Positions 1 to 7,335 of a stretch of DNA of 64,000 bases are shown here, piece by piece. Origin of the DNA: Anaerolineae bacterium (GTDB lineage Bacteria; Chloroflexota; Anaerolineae; Aggregatilineales; Phototrophicaceae); the NCBI GenBank assembly GCA_017303635.1, contig JAFLCG010000001.1, positions 248,001-312,000 on the forward strand. Reading direction: 5' to 3'. Both the position numbers and the translations under genes were made by a program. Every line of letters begins with the position of its first letter. The first letter of the stretch is position 1. The notes below the pieces were generated by a model, which saw only the letters and a program-made list of their open reading frames with translations, was not told the DNA's origin and ran no database searches.

Positions 1-328
1 GAGCCTGCCGATTCACATCCCGTGCCTGTTGGTCGGGCAGTTCGTGGATGAGGCCATCGACTTCCACGATCAGCATCTGCTCAATGCACACAAAATCGAC
101 AATGTAACGGTCGATGGCGTGCTGGCGACGGAACTTTGTGCCGTTCAACTGCCGCCCGCGCAACCGCTGCCATAGATGATATTCGGCGGGGGTCGGCTCA
201 TGACGCATCTCGCGGGCGCGGGGTTTGAGTTTGTCCCATTGATCGGGCGGTGCGGTGTAATGGGTGTTTTTGTCTTCCGCGGGCACCGTGTCGCTCCAGG
301 TTGACTGGCTGTCAGGTCGCTGTTGCAT
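1..328 (-). CDS. DUF559 (Vsr-like endonuclease fold) protein, 3' end cut by window
   Basis: The reading frame starts at an ATG at 328 and runs off the left edge, so only about 109 N-terminal residues are visible. After a polar N-terminus the protein shows a region rich in RARxMRHEPTPAE, then LWQRLRGRQL and KFRRQHAIDRYIVDFVC, then a LIVEVDG segment. This order is typical of DUF559 proteins, which belong to the PD-(D/E)xK / very-short-patch-repair endonuclease superfamily. The Asp of YIVDF and the Glu of VEVDG would be metal-binding residues by analogy. DUF559 proteins are widespread and their biological role is mostly untested, so DNA cleavage is an inference. The gene points away from the hydrolase at 750. 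Confidence 0.75.
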   Translation of the reverse strand, partial: MQQRPDSQSTWSDTVPAEDKNTHYTAPPDQWDKLKPRAREMRHEPTPAEYHLWQRLRGRQLNGTKFRRQHAIDRYIVDFVCIEQMLIVEVDGLIHELPDQQARDVNRQA

Positions 329-749
329 TGAGCTTCTACTCAAAATGAGGTTTTTGCAACGGCAACCGCAAAGAAGGAACCTCACCCCCAACCCCTCTCC
401 GTCGCGACCTTAACTCGTTGGGAAAGTGTGACTCTCCATGAGTTGGGTCGTTGGAGAGGGTGCCGGATTACCGCTTGTTCCCACCCCGCGCCCGCCACGC
501 CTCGACCGCTGCCAACGCCTCCGGCGTGCCGAGGGCGATGGCGCGAGTACCGCACTGCCGCCGCCCACCAACTCCTGCCTCCGCTTCGGCGTCGAGGGGT
601 GAGCATACCCGCCCGCTTCCTTGCGCCTAACGTGACATTCGACACTGGATGCCGCGATTCGGATAGGACTAATGTAAATATAAGTAGATTGTAATTCTCA
701 TAAGCTAGTTAGACCTTCGTTTTTTTTCTTGAGTCGAAAGGAAGTAGCC
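329..749. other. Intergenic region with large imperfect palindrome and promoter-like AT-rich end
   Basis: No credible gene is seen in this 421-base gap. Open frames here give Arg/Pro-rich low-complexity peptides without a ribosome site. The left part can fold: CCCTCTCC at 393-400 pairs with GGAGAGGG at 453-460, and AACTC at 413-417 pairs with GAGTT at 440-444. The right part (about 627-720) is AT-rich and resembles the stretch upstream of the broken gene at 2217. Confidence 0.5.
627..712 (+). repeat. Upstream repeat, copy A (promoter-region duplication)
   Basis: This stretch resembles 2009-2156. The two share the order AACGTGA-x-TTCG-x-CACTGGA, then GCGATTCGG-x-TAGG, then TTGTAATTCT a few tens of bases later. 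Both copies precede a gene for a small or medium secreted protein (750 and 2217), so it is probably a duplicated regulatory region. Similarity over the first 50 bases is roughly 70 percent by eye. Confidence 0.5.
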
Positions 750-1853
750 ATGTGCAAGAAATTAACTTGCTTCGTGATACTCCTGATGCTGAGTATCTCC
801 TTCGGAACGGTTCTGTCGCAGGGGGCTGAATTGCCGCCTCTCACTGAACTGGGTCCCTATGGGATAGGCTTAACAAATGTGAAGTTGGTTGAAAGTCGGC
901 TCGGCGACTGGGAACTGAACGTGTTTGTCTGGTACCCGGCCGACAAGACCGGAGGTAACTCGGTAATGCCCGATATGCTGGCGCGGAGAGATGCCCCGCC
1001 GGATAAGAGCGGCGCACCCTACCCGCTGATCATCTATTCTCCCTACTGGACAGGAAGTCCCGCTAGATTCTCTGAGGTTATCGAGCATCTGGTGTCACGG
1101 GGTTACGTTGTGGCAGGCACCCAGCACCACGACACACAACCAAATCGGTCTGCGTTGGTGGACCGCCCGCTGGATATTCTCCTGATGTTGGATGGCCTTG
1201 CGGCTCTCACGGACGGTGATCTGGCTGGAATGATGAACACCCAGGATGTCGGGCTGATGGGTTATTCACAGGGCGCCGAGACCGTTCTGCAAATGGTCGG
1301 GCTGCTGCGCGATCCCGTTCATTTCACCACTTGGTGTGCCGAACCACATCCTGAACTAAAAACTCCCGAATGCGACCCATCGGGGCCCAACCAGTCGGTA
1401 CAATGGCCTTTCGTCGAGATCGCAGACTATCGGACTCAATTGGGACTAGAGAATACGTCCGATGGACGTTGGGCGCCCTTCGGCGATCAGCGTATCCGCG
1501 CTGTTCTGGCTATGGCAGCTTGCGACTTCCCGCTGACGACAGAGGATATGCTGGCAGAAGTGACCACACCCACCATGCTCATGCACGGCAGCGCGGATGT
1601 ATCGTGCGATTACGAAGGCAACGCAGTGCGGACCTATACTTACCTCGGCACTGAGGATCGCTACCTGGTGACGCTGGTCGACGGGGATCACCTTGACTTC
1701 CTGGACTGGCCGATAGCGCCACAACACTTCGCCACAGCTTTCTTCGGCTATTACTTGCAGGGTGATGATACCTACCAATCGTATTTGACACCCGAAGCCG
1801 TGCCTACTTGGGATATTCCTGAACTGGCGTGGGGACCCCATGAGGGGGAATAG
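750..1853 (+). CDS. Secreted alpha/beta hydrolase (PAF-acetylhydrolase / dienelactone-hydrolase-like)
   Basis: A 367-residue protein begins at the ATG at 750, preceded by AAAGGAAG; a TTG 21 bases upstream lacks such a site. Residues 1 to about 25 form a signal peptide (KKLTCFVILLMLSISFG) ending near a Gln-Gly-Ala. The nucleophile elbow GYSQG lies near residue 175. Other family marks are the early LIIYSPYW strand, a MLMHGSADVSCDY strand carrying the likely acid, and DGDHLDFLD carrying the likely His. This arrangement matches large secreted hydrolases annotated as predicted dienelactone hydrolase or platelet-activating-factor acetylhydrolase. The substrate cannot be told; an ester or lipid-like substrate outside the membrane is inferred. 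It stands alone and ends at a hairpin at 1943. Confidence 0.8.
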   Translation: MCKKLTCFVILLMLSISFGTVLSQGAELPPLTELGPYGIGLTNVKLVESRLGDWELNVFVWYPADKTGGNSVMPDMLARRDAPPDKSGAPYPLIIYSPYWTGSPARFSEVIEHLVSRGYVVAGTQHHDTQPNRSALVDRPLDILLMLDGLAALTDGDLAGMMNTQDVGLMGYSQGAETVLQMVGLLRDPVHFTTWCAEPHPELKTPECDPSGPNQSVQWPFVEIADYRTQLGLENTSDGRWAPFGDQRIRAVLAMAACDFPLTTEDMLAEVTTPTMLMHGSADVSCDYEGNAVRTYTYLGTEDRYLVTLVDGDHLDFLDWPIAPQHFATAFFGYYLQGDDTYQSYLTPEAVPTWDIPELAWGPHEGE

Positions 1854-1942
1854 TCCCACCACTCAGGCACTCTCAGTCTTGGAGACCGTTTGAAAAGGTC
1901 AGATAATCGCTATCTTGAGAGCCGAGAAGAGTAACTCAACAG

Positions 1943-1969
1943 TCCCTTCTCCACTGCATGGAGAAGGGA
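1943..1969 (+). terminator. Hairpin terminator after the secreted hydrolase
   Basis: A 10-bp perfect stem, TCCCTTCTCC with GGAGAAGGGA, has a 7-base loop. It lies 90 bases after the hydrolase stop. There is only a weak T-run after it, so termination is probable rather than certain. Confidence 0.6.
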
Positions 1970-2008
1970 TTCATGAGTGGAGACGACTATTCAAATGGCT
2001 TCCTTACG

Positions 2009-2156
2009 ACAAACGTGATGTTCGGCACTGGACTGGGCGATTCGGTTAGGCTTATCGTGTAGAAGATAGACTTGTGCATTGTCCTTTATGGACTCGCCTT
2101 GGATACCGCTGCATTACATTGCAGCAGCGTTGTAATTCTGCATAGTCGTTCATCGG
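2009..2156 (+). repeat. Upstream repeat, copy B (promoter-region duplication)
   Basis: This is the partner of 627-712, ahead of the broken gene at 2217. Compared with copy A it carries an insertion of about 55 bases that includes a small hairpin (GCTGCA at 2108-2113 with TGCAGC at 2120-2125) before the shared TTGTAATTCT. Confidence 0.5.
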
Positions 2157-2216
2157 TGCTACTCGCGGCAGCGGGCAGCGCCTTTTCGATTCTGGCCTGA
2201 GCAAGGAGATAAGCTC

Positions 2217-2540
2217 ATGAAGCAAAGATTGGTAATGGGGGTGGCCGTGGTCGTCGTGGTCTTCCTCGGCCTCACCTAGACGACGGCCCAGGACAGCGCG
2301 CAAACGGCTCGTATTTGGGATGCGGACCATCATGAATTCATCGCCTACGCTTGCACCCGCGTCTTCCGTGACCTAACCTCGGAAGAACGCCAGCGATACG
2401 GCATCGCTCCCGATGCCCCGGCCACTTGCCCGCAGTTTGCGACGGAGCAGAACCCAGCACCCATCCTCGCGCCGACATGGACACCCATCCCCACGCAGCC
2501 GATTCCTGTCTGGACGCCCATCGCCAGTCCAACGCCATAA
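2217..2540 (+). pseudogene. Small secreted protein gene interrupted by an in-frame TAG
   Basis: A well-formed start (GGAG at 2203, ATG at 2217) opens a hydrophobic signal sequence MKQRLVMGVAVVVVVFLGLT. The frame is then broken by TAG at 2277-2279, codon 21. If the stop is ignored, the same frame continues as a typical mature secreted protein: TTAQDSAQTARIW, then a Cys-containing segment with DLTSEERQRYG, then a Pro/Thr/Trp-rich tail, and ends at TAA 2538-2540, 107 sense positions in all. Signal-peptide logic (TTAQDS right after the hydrophobic core) shows that both halves were once one gene. The most economical reading is a nonsense-mutated pseudogene; a sequencing error or suppressor readthrough cannot be excluded. 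Confidence 0.7.
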
Positions 2541-2552
2541 GAACGTGTTTCA

Positions 2553-2599
2553 AAATCGGAACATATGTTCCGATTTGCAATCCCCACCTGTGCTACGCT
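2553..2599 (+). promoter_or_regulatory. LexA-like palindromic operator with extended -10 promoter, site 1
   Basis: A perfect 24-bp palindrome at 2553-2576 is centred on GGAACATATGTTCC. Sixteen bases after GTTCCG comes TGTGCTACGCT, whose last nine bases (2591-2599) fit an extended -10 TGnTAnnnT. The core GAAC-N4-GTTC matches the LexA/DinR box known from Bacillus. The same module occurs at 43916-43960 (+) and 60324-60365 (-). Confidence 0.6.
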
Positions 2600-2805
2600 G
2601 GAAGCGTGTTCACATCGGGAGACTTTCTCCCATGGACCTTAATATCACCATAGACCGCCATATGACACCCGTTTCTGCCATAAATCCGCCACATAATCGC
2701 CATGACCGACATGAAAACGGCGGGGAATAGTGCGTAGCCTCCCGTGGGACGGGAGCAGGCACCAACGTCTTGGCGCTCCATCACTGCCGCCGCCGCCGCC
2801 GCCGC
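2553..2805 (+). repeat. Dispersed SOS-box-like module, copy 1
   Basis: After the operator and -10 element the transcribed part holds a short frame opening MTDMKTAGNSA at 2700, a GGCACCAACG segment, and six GCC triplets at 2786-2805 followed by AAA. The copy on the minus strand at 60156-60365 has the same landmarks in the same order: ATGACCGAC, a CAACGCCACC repeat, and a GCC run then AAA. The region between the broken gene and the FAD oxidase holds nothing else recognisable. The product could be a small RNA, a short peptide or a decayed gene. Confidence 0.5.
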
Positions 2806-2877
2806 AAACACCTGCCACCCGCGCCGCCCCTGCGGTATCATAGCGGGCATCCTGTCTACCCTTGAATGAGAGCTTCC

Positions 2878-4266
2878 ATGACCGCCTTTAACCCCGTCAC
2901 CCCCGCCCTGCTCGACCAACTGGCTCAGATCGTCGGCGCAGGGGGGATCAGCACCGCCCAGGCCGATCTCGACCTGCACGCCAAAGACCAATCGCAGCAT
3001 GCCGCCCACCCGGCGGAAGTCGTCATCTGGCCGAGCAGTGCCCAGCAGGTGGCCGATGTCCTCAAGCTGGCGAACACCCATGCCATCCCGGTCACACCCT
3101 GGGGCGTCGGCACCGGGCTGGAAGGCAACTCGATCCCGCTGTACGGCGGCATCCTGCTCAGTTTCGAGCGCATGAACCAGATTGTCGAAGTCCACGCCGA
3201 TGATTTTCAGGTGACGGTGCAACCGGGCATTGGTCACAAGGACTTGAACGCGGCGCTGGCGCGCTATGGGCTGTTCTTCCCGCCCGATCCCGGCGCGAAC
3301 GCCAGCGTGGGCGGGATGCTGGCGAACAATGCCGCTGGTATCCGCACCGTCAAATACGGGGCCAGCAAGGATAACGTCCTCAAGATGCAGGTCGCGCTGG
3401 CGGATGGTCGCCTGATCCACGTCGGGTCACGTTCGGTCAAGCAGTCAGCGGGCTATGATCTGCTGCACCTGTTCGTGGGCAGCGAAGGCACGCTGGGCGT
3501 CATCACCGAGGCGACCCTCAAGCTGGTGCCAGTGCCGCAGCACATGAGCGCGGTCGTGGCGGGTTTCCCCTCGATTCAGTCAGCAGTGGAGACGGTGGTG
3601 GCGGTGCGCGGCAGCGGCCTGGACCCGGCGGCGCTGGAACTGGTGGACGCGGCCCATGCGCGGATGCTCAACAGCGTGGATGGGGTCGATCTGCCGGAGA
3701 CGCCGGTGCTGTTCATGGAATTCCACGCCGCGCAGGAGTCCGGTCTGGCGGCAGGGCTGGAGATGGTCCAGCAGATTTGTGAGGAGATGGGCGCGACCAG
3801 CTTCAAATCCACCACGGACACGGCGGAGCGCAAGCGGCTCTGGCACGCGCGGCATCACTCTTATGAGATCATGGTGCGGATGCACCCGGACAAGACATTC
3901 TTCATCAACGACGTGGCCGTGCCGATCAGCGCCTACCCGGAACTCATCGCGTATGTCGAGCAATTGCGGGATACCCGCGGCATCACCTGCTACATGATCG
4001 GTCATGCCGGGGATGGCAACATCCACGTCGAGTTCCCGTATGCCGACGAAGCGGGTCATGCCCTGGCGATGGAGATCAACGGGCTGATTGTGATGAAGGC
4101 GCTGGAACTGGGCGGCACCTGTACCGGCGAGCATGGCGTGGGCATCGGCAAGGCCAAGTACCTGCCCGCCGAACACGGCGAAGGGCTGGACGTGATGCGG
4201 ACAATCAAGCAGGCGCTCGACCCGAACGGCATTCTCAATCCGGGCAAGGTGCTGGTCGAAGCCTGA
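2878..4266 (+). CDS. FAD-linked oxidase, glycolate oxidase GlcD / D-lactate dehydrogenase family
   Basis: A protein of about 462 residues. The N-terminal half is an FAD-binding PCMH/type 4 domain: PSSAQQVADVLKLAN, GVGTGLEGN, then PGANASVGGMLANNAAG, the usual segment around the flavin. The C-terminal half is the FAD-oxidase C domain, with GHAGDGNIH and near the end TGEHGVGIGK, both hallmarks of D-2-hydroxyacid dehydrogenases. It should oxidise a D-2-hydroxyacid such as glycolate or D-lactate and pass electrons to the quinone pool or an Fe-S partner; the partner is not encoded beside it. I prefer the ATG at 2878, which has GAGAG six bases upstream; an ATG at 2866 would add four residues. Confidence 0.88.
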   Translation: MTAFNPVTPALLDQLAQIVGAGGISTAQADLDLHAKDQSQHAAHPAEVVIWPSSAQQVADVLKLANTHAIPVTPWGVGTGLEGNSIPLYGGILLSFERMNQIVEVHADDFQVTVQPGIGHKDLNAALARYGLFFPPDPGANASVGGMLANNAAGIRTVKYGASKDNVLKMQVALADGRLIHVGSRSVKQSAGYDLLHLFVGSEGTLGVITEATLKLVPVPQHMSAVVAGFPSIQSAVETVVAVRGSGLDPAALELVDAAHARMLNSVDGVDLPETPVLFMEFHAAQESGLAAGLEMVQQICEEMGATSFKSTTDTAERKRLWHARHHSYEIMVRMHPDKTFFINDVAVPISAYPELIAYVEQLRDTRGITCYMIGHAGDGNIHVEFPYADEAGHALAMEINGLIVMKALELGGTCTGEHGVGIGKAKYLPAEHGEGLDVMRTIKQALDPNGILNPGKVLVEA

Positions 4267-4373
4267 CCCCCCAATTCCGAGGGGAATACACGCTTACCCG
4301 AGGTAGGCACAGCGAATTCGGACAGAACCGGCGTATATAATGACTCGTGGCGTTCACTATACAGGAGTCCGTT

Positions 4374-6353
4374 ATGCGCCGTTTTATGTTGTGCTTCATC
4401 ATCCTGACTGCGTTGGTCGCGCCGGCGGCAGCCCAGGATGCTATTCCCCCTGCCGAAATCGTCAACGATGAGGGCGGTCCGGTCTTGGTGACCGGTGAGG
4501 TCGCCTATACCGATGGCTATTTCACCGCCGGAGTCTCCGAGCCGATCATCATTCTGGAAGATCAGGCCGGGTTTGTTGACCGTGACTTCGGCTATATCAT
4601 GCCGGAAGAATCGCAGGTGCTGGCGGAGATCACATCGGACTTTTTCACCTCACCGTTTAGCTACGAAGTCGAACTGCCGCCGAACCCGGAAGCGGGTCAG
4701 CGTGATGTGGATCTGGACGGGGAAAGTGACCCCGGCGTGATCGTTTATGCCGTCGCCTACTGGACGAACACGTGGGGTGGGCCGGTGCTAGAAGAGCGCG
4801 ATCTGTACGGCGGCGGTTGGTCAACGGCCTATGCTTCCACACGAGTCGATCAGAATCCGTCCGGCAAGGCTGAGGTGTTGGGCGGAGTCTATCTGGTCTG
4901 GTCACCGGATGACGCGCAGGGTTTCCCCAGCGGCTTTGGACCGGATGGACGCCTGTTCACCGGCGACGAGCCGATTGTGCGGCTGCCGCAGGGCTGGACG
5001 ACTGTCATCATGGATACCGATCCATTCACTTTTGATCGCTCGCGGGAGCCGGTCATCGACCTGATCGAAGGCGAGTCCGTCGCGCAGGATGACTTTTCTG
5101 ACCTGAGTTATACCAAAGCCTTTGATGCGATGGTCAAGTTGTTCAGCCAGGAATACGCCTACACGGAGTTTAAAGGCATCGACTGGGCAGCGATGGCTGC
5201 GGAGTACCGACCGCGCTTTGAAGACGCCGAACGCGAGAATGACTCGGATGCATATCAGCGGGCGCTGCGGGACTTCATCTACTCAATTCCGGATGGTCAC
5301 CTGAGTGCGCCGTTGGTCATGGGTGATTTTCAGGAGATTGTCGGTGGCGGGCTGGGGATGAATTTGGCTCAGTTGGACGATGGTCGCGTGATCGTGATCG
5401 ATACCTACCGCCGGACTCCGGCGCGGGATGCGGACATTGAAGACGGGGCAGAGATCATCGCCATGGGTGGGCTACCGGTTGAGGACTATCTCAGCGCGAT
5501 TGTCCCCTATGAGGCTACGTATAGCACTGACCATGTACGGCGGTTGGCGCAGCTCCGCTATGCAGTGCGGGGTGTGCTGGGCGACTCGGTCGAAGTCACA
5601 TTCGTCAATCCGGGTTCAAGCGATGAGCAAACCGTCATGCTCGAATTTGTCGAGGAATGGGATAGTTGGGATAACGCGCTGCCCGATGGCGCGGCCTTTG
5701 GTGATGACCCGGTCGAGTATGAACTGCTAGATGACGACATCGGCTACGTCAGCATTTCCAGCTTTTTCGATGACTCCAAGCTGACGATCGACGGCTGGGA
5801 GGACATGATCCGCGACCTGAACGAGCGCGAGATGCCGGGCCTCATCATCGACATGCGCTACAACGGGGGCGGGAGCGGCTTTCTGGCGCGGCAGATGGCG
5901 GCCTACTTCTTCGATGAAGCCCTGGAAACGGATTTAGACGAGAGTTATGACCGGGCACTGGGCCGCTTTGTGCGGGATGAAGACCGCAAATCGACCTTCA
6001 TCCTACCGCCGGAAGACATGCGCTATCGCGGACGAATAGCAGTGCTGGTCGGGCCGGACTGCTCCAGCGCGTGTGAGTTCTTCAGTTACTATATGACGCT
6101 GCAGAACCGGGCAGAGATCGTCGGGCAGTATCCGACCGGCGGGCTGGCAGGTGGACAGGCGCTCTATACCATGCCCGATGGGATTGTGCTTCAGTTCTCG
6201 GTGGGGCGCTCGCTCGACCTGGATGGCAATGTGTTGATCGAAGGCGTGGGCGTACTGCCGACAATTGACGTGCCTGTGACGGAAGAAACGGTCTTCAGCG
6301 ATGATGATGTGGTGCTGGAAGCCGCGATTGCCTGGTTAGCAGAGAATCCGTAG
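4374..6353 (+). CDS. Secreted S41-family peptidase with PDZ-like region
   Basis: A 659-residue protein starts at 4374 behind AGGAG, with TATAAT at 4336-4341. Residues 1-20 are a signal peptide ending in APAAAQ. A large N-terminal domain of about 240 residues has no family I recognise. It is followed by a helical linker, a PDZ-like stretch (EDGAEIIAMGGLPVEDYL) and a tail-specific-protease core: GYVSISSFFDD, the LIIDMRYNGGGSG strand-turn, then GPDCSSACEFF near residue 563, where the second Ser is the likely nucleophile, and GGLAGGQ. S41 enzymes are serine/lysine peptidases acting on extracytoplasmic proteins. It converges on the response regulator and shares a terminator hairpin with it. Confidence 0.85.
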   Translation: MRRFMLCFIILTALVAPAAAQDAIPPAEIVNDEGGPVLVTGEVAYTDGYFTAGVSEPIIILEDQAGFVDRDFGYIMPEESQVLAEITSDFFTSPFSYEVELPPNPEAGQRDVDLDGESDPGVIVYAVAYWTNTWGGPVLEERDLYGGGWSTAYASTRVDQNPSGKAEVLGGVYLVWSPDDAQGFPSGFGPDGRLFTGDEPIVRLPQGWTTVIMDTDPFTFDRSREPVIDLIEGESVAQDDFSDLSYTKAFDAMVKLFSQEYAYTEFKGIDWAAMAAEYRPRFEDAERENDSDAYQRALRDFIYSIPDGHLSAPLVMGDFQEIVGGGLGMNLAQLDDGRVIVIDTYRRTPARDADIEDGAEIIAMGGLPVEDYLSAIVPYEATYSTDHVRRLAQLRYAVRGVLGDSVEVTFVNPGSSDEQTVMLEFVEEWDSWDNALPDGAAFGDDPVEYELLDDDIGYVSISSFFDDSKLTIDGWEDMIRDLNEREMPGLIIDMRYNGGGSGFLARQMAAYFFDEALETDLDESYDRALGRFVRDEDRKSTFILPPEDMRYRGRIAVLVGPDCSSACEFFSYYMTLQNRAEIVGQYPTGGLAGGQALYTMPDGIVLQFSVGRSLDLDGNVLIEGVGVLPTIDVPVTEETVFSDDDVVLEAAIAWLAENP

Positions 6354-6379
6354 GCCAAAAACGGAGGGCGGATATACGA

Positions 6380-6412
6380 AATCGGGCGACCTACACAAGT
6401 GGTCGCCCGATT
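6380..6412. terminator. Bidirectional hairpin between convergent genes
   Basis: A perfect 12-bp stem, AATCGGGCGACC with GGTCGCCCGATT, has a 9-base loop. It lies between the S41 peptidase and the response regulator, which converge. Just upstream, GGGCGGATATACG at 6365-6377 matches the core of the palindromic element at 40487. Confidence 0.7.
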
Positions 6413-6436
6413 GATTCTTAGCACTGATGAACCAGG

Positions 6437-7162
6437 TTATTCGCCCGCCTTGACCCGCGCACTCTCCGGCGGGCGCACAGTGAACATATAACCCACGCCG
6501 CGCTCGGTGCGGATGTAGTGCGGATGATGCGAGTCCGACTCCAGCTTGCGCCGTAGGCGGTGCATGTGAACGCGGAGGGTATCCTCAAAGACTTCGTCCC
6601 CCGGCCAGACGCGGGCGATGAGCATCCGGTTTTCGACAACACGACCAGCGTTCCGCAGCAGGACGTGCAAGAGGATGGACTCTGTCGGGGTAAGGGTGTA
6701 ATGCTTGTTGTTGATGGTCAGTCGATTGTGAGCAAAATCGACCGAGAGATGCTCGTCGATCTTCATAACCGGCTCGCTGGCGTAATCCAGGCTGGGCATC
6801 CGGGCGAGAACGGCCTGCACACGGGCTTCCAGTTCGCGCAGTTGGAAAGGCTTTACAATGAAATCTTCGGCGTAACGACGCAAGCCCTGCACAATGGTGT
6901 CAGTGTCGCTGGTCGAGGTGACAAAGATGATGGGTACATCGGCCATGGCCTTCAGGCGGCTGCTCAGTTCAAAACCGTGCATGGTCGGCAGCGCCAGATC
7001 GATCAGGGCAATATGGGGCAGGCCACGCTCCTGGACTGCTTCGAGGGCCTCCGGGCCATCGTTGACAGTGGTTACTTCATAATCATGGGCAGTCATGAAA
7101 TCGCTGATGAGTTTACAGATATGTACTTCATCTTCGACCACCAATACCCGCGTCTTATTCAT
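6437..7162 (-). CDS. OmpR/PhoB-family response regulator
   Basis: The start at 7162 is fixed by GAGGAG seven bases upstream, giving 241 residues. The receiver domain (residues 4-118) has acidic pocket E10/D11, phospho-acceptor D55 in ALIDLALP, and K104 in VKPF. The DNA-binding winged helix (about 140-235) includes LTPTESILLHVLL, VVENRMLIARVWP and the recognition-helix part LRVHMHRLRRKLE, ending RGVGYMF. It should bind tandem DNA repeats as a dimer when phosphorylated. No kinase gene is adjacent, so it is an orphan regulator and its targets cannot be named. Confidence 0.92.
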   Translation of the reverse strand: MNKTRVLVVEDEVHICKLISDFMTAHDYEVTTVNDGPEALEAVQERGLPHIALIDLALPTMHGFELSSRLKAMADVPIIFVTSTSDTDTIVQGLRRYAEDFIVKPFQLRELEARVQAVLARMPSLDYASEPVMKIDEHLSVDFAHNRLTINNKHYTLTPTESILLHVLLRNAGRVVENRMLIARVWPGDEVFEDTLRVHMHRLRRKLESDSHHPHYIRTERGVGYMFTVRPPESARVKAGE

Positions 7163-7271
7163 AGGTAGCTCCTCGGCTCCGTGAGCTTTATCTTTGTAAT
7201 GAATATACACTGAACGTAATAAAATGTCCAGCAATTGTTATGGATTATCTGGAACTATTAACTCAGGCCAA

Positions 7272-7309
7272 AAAGAACAGGGAAGGCACATGTGCCTTCC
7301 CTGTTCTTT
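7272..7309 (-). terminator. 38-bp perfect palindrome, terminator of the surface protein gene
   Basis: AAAGAACAGGGAAGGCACA is followed at once by its exact complement, giving a 19-bp stem with no unpaired loop bases. It lies 27 bases beyond the stop of the minus-strand surface protein and ahead of the response regulator promoter. Read on the minus strand it ends in GTTCTTTT. Confidence 0.75.
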
Positions 7310-7335
7310 GCATTCACAGACGAGGTAACGGATGC

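Noticed and set aside
428..694. Plus-strand open frame of 88 codons
   Set aside because: The Pro/Arg-rich peptide has no ribosome site, runs through a palindrome and ends in AT-rich promoter-like DNA.
2277..2279. TAG in the small secreted gene as a pyrrolysine or readthrough codon
   Set aside because: The codon falls right after a signal-peptide core where no special residue is expected, and nothing else suggests pyrrolysine use. A nonsense mutation is simpler.
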